Assembly (NCBI GenBank): GCA_009668205.1
Contig: WJYM01000009.1
Location: 1 to 64,000 of the forward strand
Length of the DNA stretch: 64,000 nucleotides
Direction: 5' to 3'
Origin: Enterobacteriaceae bacterium RIT691
GTDB taxonomy: Bacteria; Pseudomonadota; Gammaproteobacteria; Enterobacterales; Enterobacteriaceae
The position numbers and the translations under genes were made by a program. Positions within the stretch are counted from its first letter, which is position 1. Each line of letters starts with the position of its first letter. Shown piece after piece: positions 57,292-64,000 of this stretch. The notes below the pieces were generated by a model that was not told the DNA's origin, did not search any database, and was given only the letters and a program-made list of their open reading frames with translations.

Positions 57292-58602
57292 GTGAAAAAA
57301 AATATCAAATATTCGGTGGTGTCTGCGGCAGTCTCACTTTTTTTGTCAAACCAGGCTGGCGCGGCCAATACCTGGTCTGAGGCAAGGAATGATGCGATGG
57401 GGGGAACCGGTGTCGCTTCTGCCAACTATGGCAGTGCGGTATTCATTAACCCCGCCTTGTTGGCAAAATCTAAAGCGGATGATGATGTCTCTGTCGTTAT
57501 TCCTTCCGTCGGCGCGCAGATTACCGACAAAGACAATCTTCGCGATCAAATTGACGATATCAGTAATGAAATCGACAATTACCGCAGCGTTTTAGACAAT
57601 ATTACGCCAGCACAAATCCTGACTAACCCGACGGCGACGTTGAATCAGTTTCAGAATGCGGCCGGGGATTTAGCCACTCAAATGGACGATCTGCGCGGGA
57701 AAACAGCCCGCGGCAATGCGGGAGCAGGGATCGCCGTCAGCGTTCCGACGTCAGCCGTTTCGCTCGCGTTTGTGACGAAAGCCTATGCGCACGCGGTGGC
57801 CAGCTCCAGCATCGACCAAAACGATATCGATTACCTGCGTCACATCCAGAATTCTACTGCGTTTGCAGCTTCGCAGGCCGGTATGGCCGTGCTAAATGGC
57901 AGTGATGAGATAACCAATAACCTCAACTCCACGGCGTCTGGCCGAGCGGCAGTTGTTTCTGATTACGGCGTGGCGATTGCCCGTAAATTCGACATTGGCG
58001 GCGTGCCGGTCTCATTGGGCGTGACGCCAAAACTGCAGCAAACCTGGCTCTACAACTACACCACCTCCATCGACAACTACCACAGCAATGACTGGAAAAA
58101 GAGCAAGTATCGCAATGACGATACGGGCTTTAACGTGGATGCCGGTATCGCTGCTGATTTTGGTGATAACTGGACCGTGGGCCTGAGTGGGCAAAACCTG
58201 ATGTCGCGGGATATCGATACCAAAGATGTGCGGATCACCAATGGCGAGACGGGCGTGGTGACCAACTACAAAGACACCTATCAGATCCGCCCATTAGTCA
58301 CCGCCGGTGTGGCGTGGCATACCGATTTACTGACGCTGAGTGCCGATGGCGACCTGACGGAAACCAAGGGCTTCAAGAGCGAAGATAACTCGCAATATGT
58401 CGGCGTAGGCGCGGAAGTCACCCCGCTGAGCTGGCTGGCGGTGCGCGCGGGCTATCGTGCAGATATGAAAGGCAACGACAGTAATGTCTTCACCGCCGGT
58501 GTCGGTTTTGCGCCGCTGAATACGGTGCACGTCGATTTGACGGGGCTGTATGGCCAGAACGAAACCTGGGGTGCCGGGGCGCAGTTGACGCTGACGTTCT
58601 GA
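57292..58602 (+). CDS. TraF-like (PF13729-type) outer-membrane beta-barrel protein
   Basis: A 436-residue exported protein, probably an outer-membrane barrel. The signal peptide covers about residues 1-24 (ending QAGA). The mature part begins WSEARNDAMGGTGVASANYGSAVFINPALLA, a pattern shared with FadL/OmpP1-like barrels and the family annotated conjugal transfer protein TraF. Its coiled-coil-like insert covers about residues 80-140 (LRDQIDDISNEIDNYRSVLDNI). The end ETWGAGAQLTLTF has a C-terminal Phe as in outer-membrane proteins. No other conjugation gene is present, so a conjugative role is not supported. The start is the GTG at 57292, with a weak ribosome site. Confidence 0.78.
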   Translation: MKKNIKYSVVSAAVSLFLSNQAGAANTWSEARNDAMGGTGVASANYGSAVFINPALLAKSKADDDVSVVIPSVGAQITDKDNLRDQIDDISNEIDNYRSVLDNITPAQILTNPTATLNQFQNAAGDLATQMDDLRGKTARGNAGAGIAVSVPTSAVSLAFVTKAYAHAVASSSIDQNDIDYLRHIQNSTAFAASQAGMAVLNGSDEITNNLNSTASGRAAVVSDYGVAIARKFDIGGVPVSLGVTPKLQQTWLYNYTTSIDNYHSNDWKKSKYRNDDTGFNVDAGIAADFGDNWTVGLSGQNLMSRDIDTKDVRITNGETGVVTNYKDTYQIRPLVTAGVAWHTDLLTLSADGDLTETKGFKSEDNSQYVGVGAEVTPLSWLAVRAGYRADMKGNDSNVFTAGVGFAPLNTVHVDLTGLYGQNETWGAGAQLTLTF

Positions 58603-58649
58603 CGACCTAAGGATTTACGCGGCGGTTAATGGATTTACGGCAACTTAGT

Positions 58650-58677
58650 GGAGGCGAGGAGCCTCCGCTTTTTCTTT
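58650..58677 (+). terminator. Terminator after the TraF-like gene
   Basis: GGAGGC GAGGA GCCTCC, six base pairs, followed by GCTTTTTCTTT. It lies 48 bases past the stop and 46 bases before dusA; TATAGT at 58682 is then a -10 candidate for dusA. Confidence 0.78.
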
Positions 58678-58723
58678 GTGCTATAGTAGCGCCCCATTTT
58701 CCTGAGACGCTCATTATTTCGCC

Positions 58724-59719
58724 ATGCTGCCAGAATCCCCATCGACTTATCCTGCACACCGCTTCTCCATCGCACCGATGCTCGACTGGACGGACAGGCA
58801 CTGTCGTTACTTCCTGCGTTTGCTGTCGCGCCACACGCTGCTGTACACCGAAATGGTCACCACTGGGGCCATTATTCACGGTAAAGGCGATTATCTGGCG
58901 TACAGTGAAGAAGAGCATCCTCTGGCGTTGCAGTTGGGCGGGAGCGATCCGGCTGCGCTGGCGCATTGCGCCAAGTTGGCGGAAGAACGCGGTTATGACG
59001 AAATCAATCTGAACGTTGGCTGCCCGTCCGACCGGGTACAAAACGGCATGTTCGGCGCCTGCCTGATGGGCAACGCTCAACTGGTGGCAGACTGCGTCAA
59101 GGCAATGCGCGATGTGGTGTCCATTCCGGTGACGGTAAAAACACGCATCGGTATTGACGATCAGGACAGTTATGAATTCCTCTGTGACTTCATCAACACC
59201 GTGTCCGGCAACGGCGAATGCGAGATGTTTATTATCCACGCCCGTAAAGCGTGGCTCTCTGGCCTGAGCCCGAAAGAGAACCGCGAGATCCCGCCGCTGG
59301 ATTACCCGCGGGTGTATCAACTCAAGCGTGATTTCCCGCATCTGGCCATGTCCATCAACGGTGGGATCAAATCACTCGCCGAAGCCAAAGAGCATCTCCA
59401 GCATATGGATGGCGTGATGGTCGGGCGTGAGGCGTATCAAAATCCGGGCATTCTGGCGACCGTTGATCGCGAAATTTTTGGTATCGAAGGCGCGGATGTC
59501 GATCCGGTGGCGGTGGTGCGCGCGATGTATCCGTACATTGAGCGTGAGCTGAGCAACGGCACCTATCTGGGCCATGTGACCCGCCATATGCTGGGTCTGT
59601 TCCAGGGGATCCCTGGCGCGCGTCAGTGGCGTCGTTACCTGAGCGAAAACGCCCATAAAGCCGGCGCGGATATCAACGTGCTGGAGCAGGCGCTGCAATT
59701 GGTGGCGAGCAAGCGCTAA
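58724..59719 (+). CDS. dusA: tRNA-dihydrouridine(20/20a) synthase DusA
   Basis: FMN-dependent enzyme that reduces U20 and U20a of tRNA to dihydrouridine using NADPH. The 331 residues contain the FMN-binding barrel ([22 protein letters not shown]), the active-site cysteine in [21 protein letters not shown] and the phosphate-binding SINGGIKSL and [12 protein letters not shown]. The helical tRNA-binding domain follows at the C-terminus. It starts at the ATG at 58724. It is followed by a terminator and pspG. dusA is a known integration site for some islands, but no integrase is present here. Confidence 0.97.
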   Translation: MLPESPSTYPAHRFSIAPMLDWTDRHCRYFLRLLSRHTLLYTEMVTTGAIIHGKGDYLAYSEEEHPLALQLGGSDPAALAHCAKLAEERGYDEINLNVGCPSDRVQNGMFGACLMGNAQLVADCVKAMRDVVSIPVTVKTRIGIDDQDSYEFLCDFINTVSGNGECEMFIIHARKAWLSGLSPKENREIPPLDYPRVYQLKRDFPHLAMSINGGIKSLAEAKEHLQHMDGVMVGREAYQNPGILATVDREIFGIEGADVDPVAVVRAMYPYIERELSNGTYLGHVTRHMLGLFQGIPGARQWRRYLSENAHKAGADINVLEQALQLVASKR

Positions 59720-59750
59720 TTAACGCGCTAATAGTTAGTCAAATTGACCA

Positions 59751-59782
59751 CGCCTCGCAGTTCACTGCGGGGCGTTTTTGTT
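59751..59782 (+). terminator. Intrinsic terminator of dusA
   Basis: CGCCTCGCAG TTCA CTGCGGGGCG, ten base pairs with one G-U, followed by TTTTTG. Confidence 0.92.
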
Positions 59783-59802
59783 GTTATTCAATAAGTTAAT
59801 TT

Positions 59803-59818
59803 TGGCATGGTTTTTGTA
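59803..59818 (+). promoter_or_regulatory. Sigma-54 promoter of pspG
   Basis: TGGCATGGTTTTTGTA fits the sigma-54 consensus TGGCACGN4TTGCA at the invariant -24 GG and the -12 G, with the correct ten-base spacing; two positions differ (T for C). In E. coli PspF activates pspG from such a promoter. It is 40 bases before the pspG ATG. Confidence 0.88.
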
Positions 59819-59857
59819 AGGGATAACCCAGAGCACGATGATATTAAGGGGAAAACC

Positions 59858-60100
59858 ATGTTGGAACTGCTATTTGTGATTGGGTTTTTTGTCATGCTGT
59901 TGGTCACGGGGGTATCCATCCTGGGGATTCTGGCCGCCATTATTGTGGCAACGGCGCTGATGTTTGTCGGTGGATTGTTTGCGTTGATGATCAAACTGCT
60001 GCCGTGGCTGCTGCTGGCGGTCGCCGTGGTGTGGATTATCCGAGCGGTGAAAGCGCCAAAAGTGCCACAGTATCGCCGCGATGATCGGTGGCGCTATTAA
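59858..60100 (+). CDS. pspG: Phage-shock protein G
   Basis: An 80-residue inner-membrane protein of the phage-shock response to loss of proton-motive force. Two hydrophobic stretches (LLFVIGFFVMLLVTGVSILGILAAI and FALMIKLLPWLLLAVAVVWII, in parts) are followed by a basic tail ending RRDDRWRY. It starts at the ATG at 59858, seven bases after AAGGGG, for the E. coli length. It is alone, with a sigma-54 promoter, away from the pspABCDE cluster as in E. coli. Confidence 0.96.
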   Translation: MLELLFVIGFFVMLLVTGVSILGILAAIIVATALMFVGGLFALMIKLLPWLLLAVAVVWIIRAVKAPKVPQYRRDDRWRY

Positions 60101-60215
60101 GGGTTTGCGGAGTGCGTCACAACCTGGAAAGGCCAGCGTAGGCAGCGCGTCATAACTCTGTCATGCTTACCCGGCTAACGAATTCATCGCGCTGTACCCT
60201 ACATACAGCGAACGA

Positions 60216-60246
60216 TAAAAAAACAGGGCTTCCTTCGGGAAGCCCT
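60216..60246 (-). terminator. Intrinsic terminator of qorA
   Basis: On the minus strand AGGGCTTCC CGAA GGAAGCCCT is followed by CTG and seven T. It lies 25 bases after the qorA stop. A second small hairpin, CGCTGT and ACAGCG, lies at 60190-60210. Confidence 0.9.
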
Positions 60247-60270
60247 AATAATTTGTACCGATCCGCGCTG

Positions 60271-61254
60271 TTAAGGGATCAGCAAACTAGACCCTTCCGT
60301 CGCCCGGCTTTCCAGAACTTCATGGGCTTTCTGCGCATCCTTCAACGGGTATTTCTGCGCCTGCGCCACATCCACCTTAATCACGCCGCTGGCGATCAGC
60401 GAGAACAGTTCGTTACTGGCCTCCGCCAGTTCTTCGCGCGTGGTGATGTAGCCCTGAAGAGAAGGGCGAGTGACAAACAGTGAGCCTTTTTGATTCAGAA
60501 TTCCCAGGTTCACGCCGGTGACCGCACCGGATGAGTTACCGAAGCTGACCATCAGGCCGCGGCGCTGGAGGCAGTCGAGTGAGGCTTCCCAGGTGTCTTT
60601 GCCGACGGAGTCATACACCACGCGCAGTTTCTTGCCGTGAGTGATCTCTTTCACTCGCTCGACCAGATTTTCTTCACGATAGTTAATGACCTGCCAGGCC
60701 CCCGCCTGCAATGCGCGCTGTGCTTTCTGAGCCGACCCAACGGTGCCAATCAACTGCGCTCCCAATGCTTTTGCCCACTGGCAGGCAATCAGCCCAACGC
60801 CACCGGCGGCGGCGTGGAACAGAAACGGTTCATTCGGTTTGATTTCATGGGTTTTGCGCAGCAGATAGAACACCGTCAGCCCCTTCAGGAAGGAGGCGGC
60901 GGCCTGCTCATAAGAGATGGCGGCAGGCAGAATGGCGGCTTTATCCGCAGGTACGTTATGCACCGTGCTGTATGCGCCCAGCGCCGACTGTGCGTACACC
61001 ACCCGGTCGCCTGCTTTGATGTGCTTAACGCCGCTGCCGACTTTACTCACCACGCCCGCTGCTTCCGTGCCAAGGCCGCTCGGCAGTGCAGGCGGTGGGT
61101 AAAGGCCACTGCGAATGTAGGTATCGATGTAGTTGATGCCGATGGCTTTGTTTTCCACCTGAATGTCGTTTTCGCCAGGGTCGGCAGGGGTAAACTCGGC
61201 CGCTTTGAGAACTTCCGGACCGCCGTGCTGATGAAACTCAATACGCGTTGCCAT
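60271..61254 (-). CDS. qorA: NADPH:quinone oxidoreductase QorA
   Basis: Zeta-crystallin-type reductase of the medium-chain dehydrogenase superfamily, lacking catalytic zinc ligands, that reduces quinones with NADPH. The 327 residues match E. coli Qor. The N-terminal catalytic domain has NYIDTYIRSGLYPPPALPSGLGTEAAGVV (in parts), and the Rossmann domain has the AAAGGVGLIACQWAKALG loop, then YDSVGKDTWEASLDCLQRRGL. It is convergent with pspG and divergent from dnaB, about 78 bases apart. Older name qor. Confidence 0.96.
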   Translation of the reverse strand: MATRIEFHQHGGPEVLKAAEFTPADPGENDIQVENKAIGINYIDTYIRSGLYPPPALPSGLGTEAAGVVSKVGSGVKHIKAGDRVVYAQSALGAYSTVHNVPADKAAILPAAISYEQAAASFLKGLTVFYLLRKTHEIKPNEPFLFHAAAGGVGLIACQWAKALGAQLIGTVGSAQKAQRALQAGAWQVINYREENLVERVKEITHGKKLRVVYDSVGKDTWEASLDCLQRRGLMVSFGNSSGAVTGVNLGILNQKGSLFVTRPSLQGYITTREELAEASNELFSLIASGVIKVDVAQAQKYPLKDAQKAHEVLESRATEGSSLLIP

Positions 61255-61331
61255 ACGAACTCCTTTGTCGATTCATGGACGGAAAAAACTGTTATAATTT
61301 TCCGTCATTCATTTTTTGGTCTCCATTCACT

Positions 61332-62747
61332 ATGGCAGGAAATAAACCCTTCAACAAACAACAGTCTGAACCCCGCGAGCGCGATCCGCAGGTGGCCGGG
61401 CTGAAAGTTCCTCCGCACTCAATTGAAGCGGAGCAGTCGGTGTTGGGCGGTTTAATGCTGGATAACCAGCGCTGGGACGACGTGGCCGAGCGCGTGGTGG
61501 CAGAAGATTTCTACACCCGTCCGCATCGTCATATCTTCGTTGAGATGGCGCGGTTGCAGGAGTCCGGCAGTCCGATTGACCTGATTACGCTCGCGGAATC
61601 GCTGGAGCGGGAAGGGCAGTTGGACAGCGTGGGCGGCTTCGCTTATCTGGCTGAACTCTCCAAAAATACGCCAAGTGCGGCGAACATCAGCGCTTATGCC
61701 GACATCGTGCGTGAACGAGCCGTTGTTCGTGAAATGATTTCGGTCGCGAATGAAATTGCCGAAGCGGGGTTTGATCCCCAGGGACGCACCAGTGAAGACC
61801 TGCTGGACCTCGCAGAGTCCCGCGTCTTTAAAATTGCTGAAAGTCGCTCCAATAAAGACGAAGGCCCGAAAAATATCGCCGACGTGCTGGACGCCACCGT
61901 GGCGCGTATTGAGCAGCTGTTCCAGCAGCCGCACGACGGCGTAACGGGCGTGAACACCGGCTATGATGACCTGAACAAAAAAACCGCCGGTTTGCAGCCG
62001 TCGGATCTGATCATCGTCGCCGCTCGTCCATCGATGGGTAAAACCACCTTTGCGATGAACCTCGTCGAAAACGCGGCGATGTTGCAGGATAAGCCGGTAC
62101 TTATCTTCAGTCTCGAAATGCCCTCAGAACAGATCATGATGCGTTCGCTCGCGTCGCTGTCCCGCGTGGATCAAACCCGTATCCGTACCGGGCAGCTCGA
62201 CGACGAAGACTGGGCAAGAATTTCCGGCACCATGGGCATTCTGCTGGAAAAGCGCAATATCTACATTGATGACTCTTCTGGCCTGACGCCAACGGAAGTG
62301 CGCTCCCGCGCCCGCCGTATTGCCCGCGAGCATGGTGGCATTGGCCTTATCATGATCGACTACCTCCAGCTGATGCGCGTGCCGTCCCTGTCGGATAACC
62401 GTACCCTTGAGATTGCGGAAATCTCCCGCTCGCTCAAGGCGCTGGCGAAAGAACTTCACGTACCCGTGGTGGCGCTGTCGCAGCTTAACCGTTCTTTGGA
62501 GCAGCGTGCGGATAAGCGCCCGGTAAACTCGGATCTGCGTGAATCGGGTTCCATCGAGCAGGATGCCGACTTAATCATGTTCATCTACCGTGATGAGGTC
62601 TATCACGAGAACAGCGACCTGAAAGGGATCGCCGAAATTATTCTGGGTAAGCAGCGTAACGGCCCAATCGGTACGGTACGACTGACCTTTAACGGGCAGT
62701 GGTCGCGATTCGATAATTATGCGGGTCCGCAGTACGACGACGAGTAA
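61332..62747 (+). CDS. dnaB: Replicative DNA helicase DnaB
   Basis: Hexameric 5'-3' helicase that drives the replication fork. The 471 residues match E. coli. The N-terminal DnaG-interacting domain covers about 30-130 (PHSIEAEQSVLGGLMLDNQRWDDV), a linker follows, and then the RecA-like ATPase with Walker A ARPSMGKTTFA, Walker B GLIMIDYLQL and the R-finger region. No intein is present. The ATG at 61332 is chosen to match the family N-terminus MAGNKPFNKQQ; the frame is open back to 61248 through the promoter region. The ribosome site is weak. Confidence 0.98.
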   Translation: MAGNKPFNKQQSEPRERDPQVAGLKVPPHSIEAEQSVLGGLMLDNQRWDDVAERVVAEDFYTRPHRHIFVEMARLQESGSPIDLITLAESLEREGQLDSVGGFAYLAELSKNTPSAANISAYADIVRERAVVREMISVANEIAEAGFDPQGRTSEDLLDLAESRVFKIAESRSNKDEGPKNIADVLDATVARIEQLFQQPHDGVTGVNTGYDDLNKKTAGLQPSDLIIVAARPSMGKTTFAMNLVENAAMLQDKPVLIFSLEMPSEQIMMRSLASLSRVDQTRIRTGQLDDEDWARISGTMGILLEKRNIYIDDSSGLTPTEVRSRARRIAREHGGIGLIMIDYLQLMRVPSLSDNRTLEIAEISRSLKALAKELHVPVVALSQLNRSLEQRADKRPVNSDLRESGSIEQDADLIMFIYRDEVYHENSDLKGIAEIILGKQRNGPIGTVRLTFNGQWSRFDNYAGPQYDDE

Positions 62748-62756
62748 ATTTCCTTC

Positions 62757-62862
62757 ACCCTTCACGCCGCAGGTGCGTTGACTGCGCTCGCTCACCCCGG
62801 TCACTTAGTTAACTAAGCTCCTGGGGATTCACGGGCTTGTCGTCTTCCTGCAACACGAAGGG
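62757..62862. repeat. ERIC element (IRU) between dnaB and alr
   Basis: Has the ERIC core CTCACCCCGGTCACTTAGTT...AACTAAGCTCCTGGGG and the outer arms CCTTCACGCCGCAGGTGCG and CTTCCTGCAACACGAAGG. It starts 10 bases after the dnaB stop and ends 35 bases before alr. It resembles the copy at 15740-15850. Confidence 0.92.
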
Positions 62863-62896
62863 TTTTGGAAATTCTTTTTTTAATGAAGGAATTCAA

Positions 62897-63976
62897 ATGC
62901 AAGCGGCAACTGTAGTCATTAACCGCCGCGCTCTGCGACACAATCTGCAACGCCTGCGTGAACTGGCTCCTGCCAGTAAACTGGTTGCGGTCGTGAAAGC
63001 GAACGCCTACGGACACGGTCTTCTTGAGACTGCGCGAACGCTCCCCGACGCCGATGCCTTTGGCGTCGCCCGGCTGGAAGAAGCGCTGCGCCTGCGCGAG
63101 GGCGGGATCCTCCAGCCCATTCTGCTGCTTGAAGGTTTCTTTAACGCCAGCGATCTGCCACTGATTTCCGCTCAGGGTTTCCAGACCGCCGTGCACAATC
63201 CGGAACAGCTGGAAGCGCTGGAGCAGGCCGAGCTTGCCGAACCCGTCACCGTCTGGATGAAGCTCGATACCGGTATGCATCGCCTCGGCGTTCGCCCCGA
63301 AGAAGCCAATGACTTTTATCAGCGCCTGAGCCAGTGTAAAAACGTCCGCCAGCCGGTGAACGTAGTCAGCCATTTTGCGCGTGCTGACGAGCCAGAATGC
63401 GGGGCGACAGAGCAACAGCTCGATATCTTCACCACCTTTACCGAAGGCAAGCCCGGGCTGCGTTCTATCGCGGCCTCCGGCGGCATTCTGCTGTTCCCTC
63501 AATCTCATTTTGATTGGGTTCGCCCGGGGATTATCCTTTACGGCGTTTCTCCGCTTGAAGATAAGCGTTGGGGCGCGCATTTTGGCTTCCAGCCGGTGAT
63601 GTCGCTTACGTCCAGCCTGATTGCGGTGCGTGACCATAAAGCCGGTGAGCCCGTCGGCTACGGCGGCACCTGGGTCAGCGAGCGTGACACCCGTCTGGGC
63701 GTCGTGGCGATGGGCTACGGCGATGGGTATCCACGTGCCGCGCCAACAGGCACCCCGGTGCTGGTTAACGGCCGCGAAGTGCCGATTGTGGGCCGTGTAG
63801 CAATGGACATGATTTGCGTGGATCTCGGTCCGAATGCCAGCGAAAAAACAGGGGATGCCGTCGAGCTGTGGGGGAAAGACCTGCCGGTCGAACGCATCGC
63901 CGAAATTACGAAAGTGAGTGCTTACGAACTTATCACCCGTTTGACGTCAAGGGTGGCGATGAAGTACCTCGACTGA
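62897..63976 (+). CDS. alr: Alanine racemase, biosynthetic
   Basis: Pyridoxal-phosphate enzyme that makes D-alanine for peptidoglycan. The 359 residues match E. coli Alr. The cofactor lysine is Lys34 in [10 protein letters not shown]; the second catalytic base is the tyrosine in [21 protein letters not shown] and [23 protein letters not shown] are typical. It starts at the ATG at 62897, nine bases after AAGGA. An upstream ATG at 62837 lies inside the ERIC element. It ends 24 bases before the window edge. Confidence 0.97.
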   Translation: MQAATVVINRRALRHNLQRLRELAPASKLVAVVKANAYGHGLLETARTLPDADAFGVARLEEALRLREGGILQPILLLEGFFNASDLPLISAQGFQTAVHNPEQLEALEQAELAEPVTVWMKLDTGMHRLGVRPEEANDFYQRLSQCKNVRQPVNVVSHFARADEPECGATEQQLDIFTTFTEGKPGLRSIAASGGILLFPQSHFDWVRPGIILYGVSPLEDKRWGAHFGFQPVMSLTSSLIAVRDHKAGEPVGYGGTWVSERDTRLGVVAMGYGDGYPRAAPTGTPVLVNGREVPIVGRVAMDMICVDLGPNASEKTGDAVELWGKDLPVERIAEITKVSAYELITRLTSRVAMKYLD

Positions 63977-64000
63977 CCACGCTTTTCCTCTCCCCGTCGA

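Noticed and set aside
57292-58602. Evidence of a conjugative element from a TraF-like gene
   Set aside because: Only this single gene resembles the family, with no relaxase, pilus or type IV secretion genes. The family occurs on chromosomes as a barrel protein.
60190-60210. Small hairpin CGCTGT/ACAGCG between pspG and qorA
   Set aside because: Short stem without a T-run. Not separately supported as a terminator, although it may serve pspG.

Overview
The window is chromosomal DNA from an enterobacterium of the Enterobacter/Lelliottia/Citrobacter type. Gene order and protein sequences closely follow the Escherichia coli K-12 segment metA-aceBAK-iclR-metH-yjbB-rluF-yjbD-lysC-pgi-yjbEFGH-psiE-malGFE/malK-lamB-malM-ubiCA-plsB-dgkA-lexA-dinF-yjbJ-zur-dusA-pspG-qorA-dnaB-alr. 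No rRNA or tRNA gene, insertion sequence, prophage or CRISPR array was seen. The first ~17 bases look like the end of an rRNA operon terminator. The species cannot be fixed from the sequence alone.

Layout: (1) 1-13 kb: yjaB, metA with a four-box MetJ operator, the glyoxylate-shunt operon aceBAK and its convergent repressor gene iclR (IclR-like sites in front of both aceB and iclR), then cobalamin-dependent methionine synthase metH and the Na+/phosphate transporter yjbB. (2) 13-23 kb: rluF, yjbD, a BASS-family transporter (probably panS), lysC with a lysine riboswitch, a cation:proton antiporter, pgi, and an orphan AraA/FucI-type sugar isomerase. (3) 23-30 kb: the exopolysaccharide operon yjbEFGH, psiE, and a divergent LysR regulator/HAD phosphatase pair. 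(4) 29.6-38.9 kb: the maltose regulon (malGFE divergent from malK-lamB-malM around a MalT/CRP region) and ubiCA. (5) 39-50.5 kb: an accessory block between ubiA and plsB, holding a four-gene chaperone-usher fimbrial operon, a CsgD-like LuxR regulator, and lac genes in the unusual order lacA-lacI-lacZ with no lacY in the window. (6) 50.5-64 kb: plsB, dgkA, lexA-dinF with two SOS boxes, yjbJ, zur, a cupin gene and a TraF-like outer-membrane protein gene, dusA, pspG with a sigma-54 promoter, qorA, dnaB and alr.

Accessory genes sit at discrete junctions of a conserved backbone: yjbD/lysC, lysC/pgi, pgi/yjbE, psiE/malG, ubiA/plsB and zur/dusA. Several junctions carry palindromic extragenic repeats: REP/BIME pairs, two ERIC elements, and a CCCTCTCCC...GGGAGAGGG palindrome family found at three loci. 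I see no clearly new defence or mobile system. The most interesting parts are the rearranged lac locus with an E. coli-type lac promoter, the CsgD-like regulator next to a fimbrial operon, the cupin/TraF-like pair beside zur, the orphan isomerase and the LysR-HAD pair. All family assignments come from sequence recognition without database searches.
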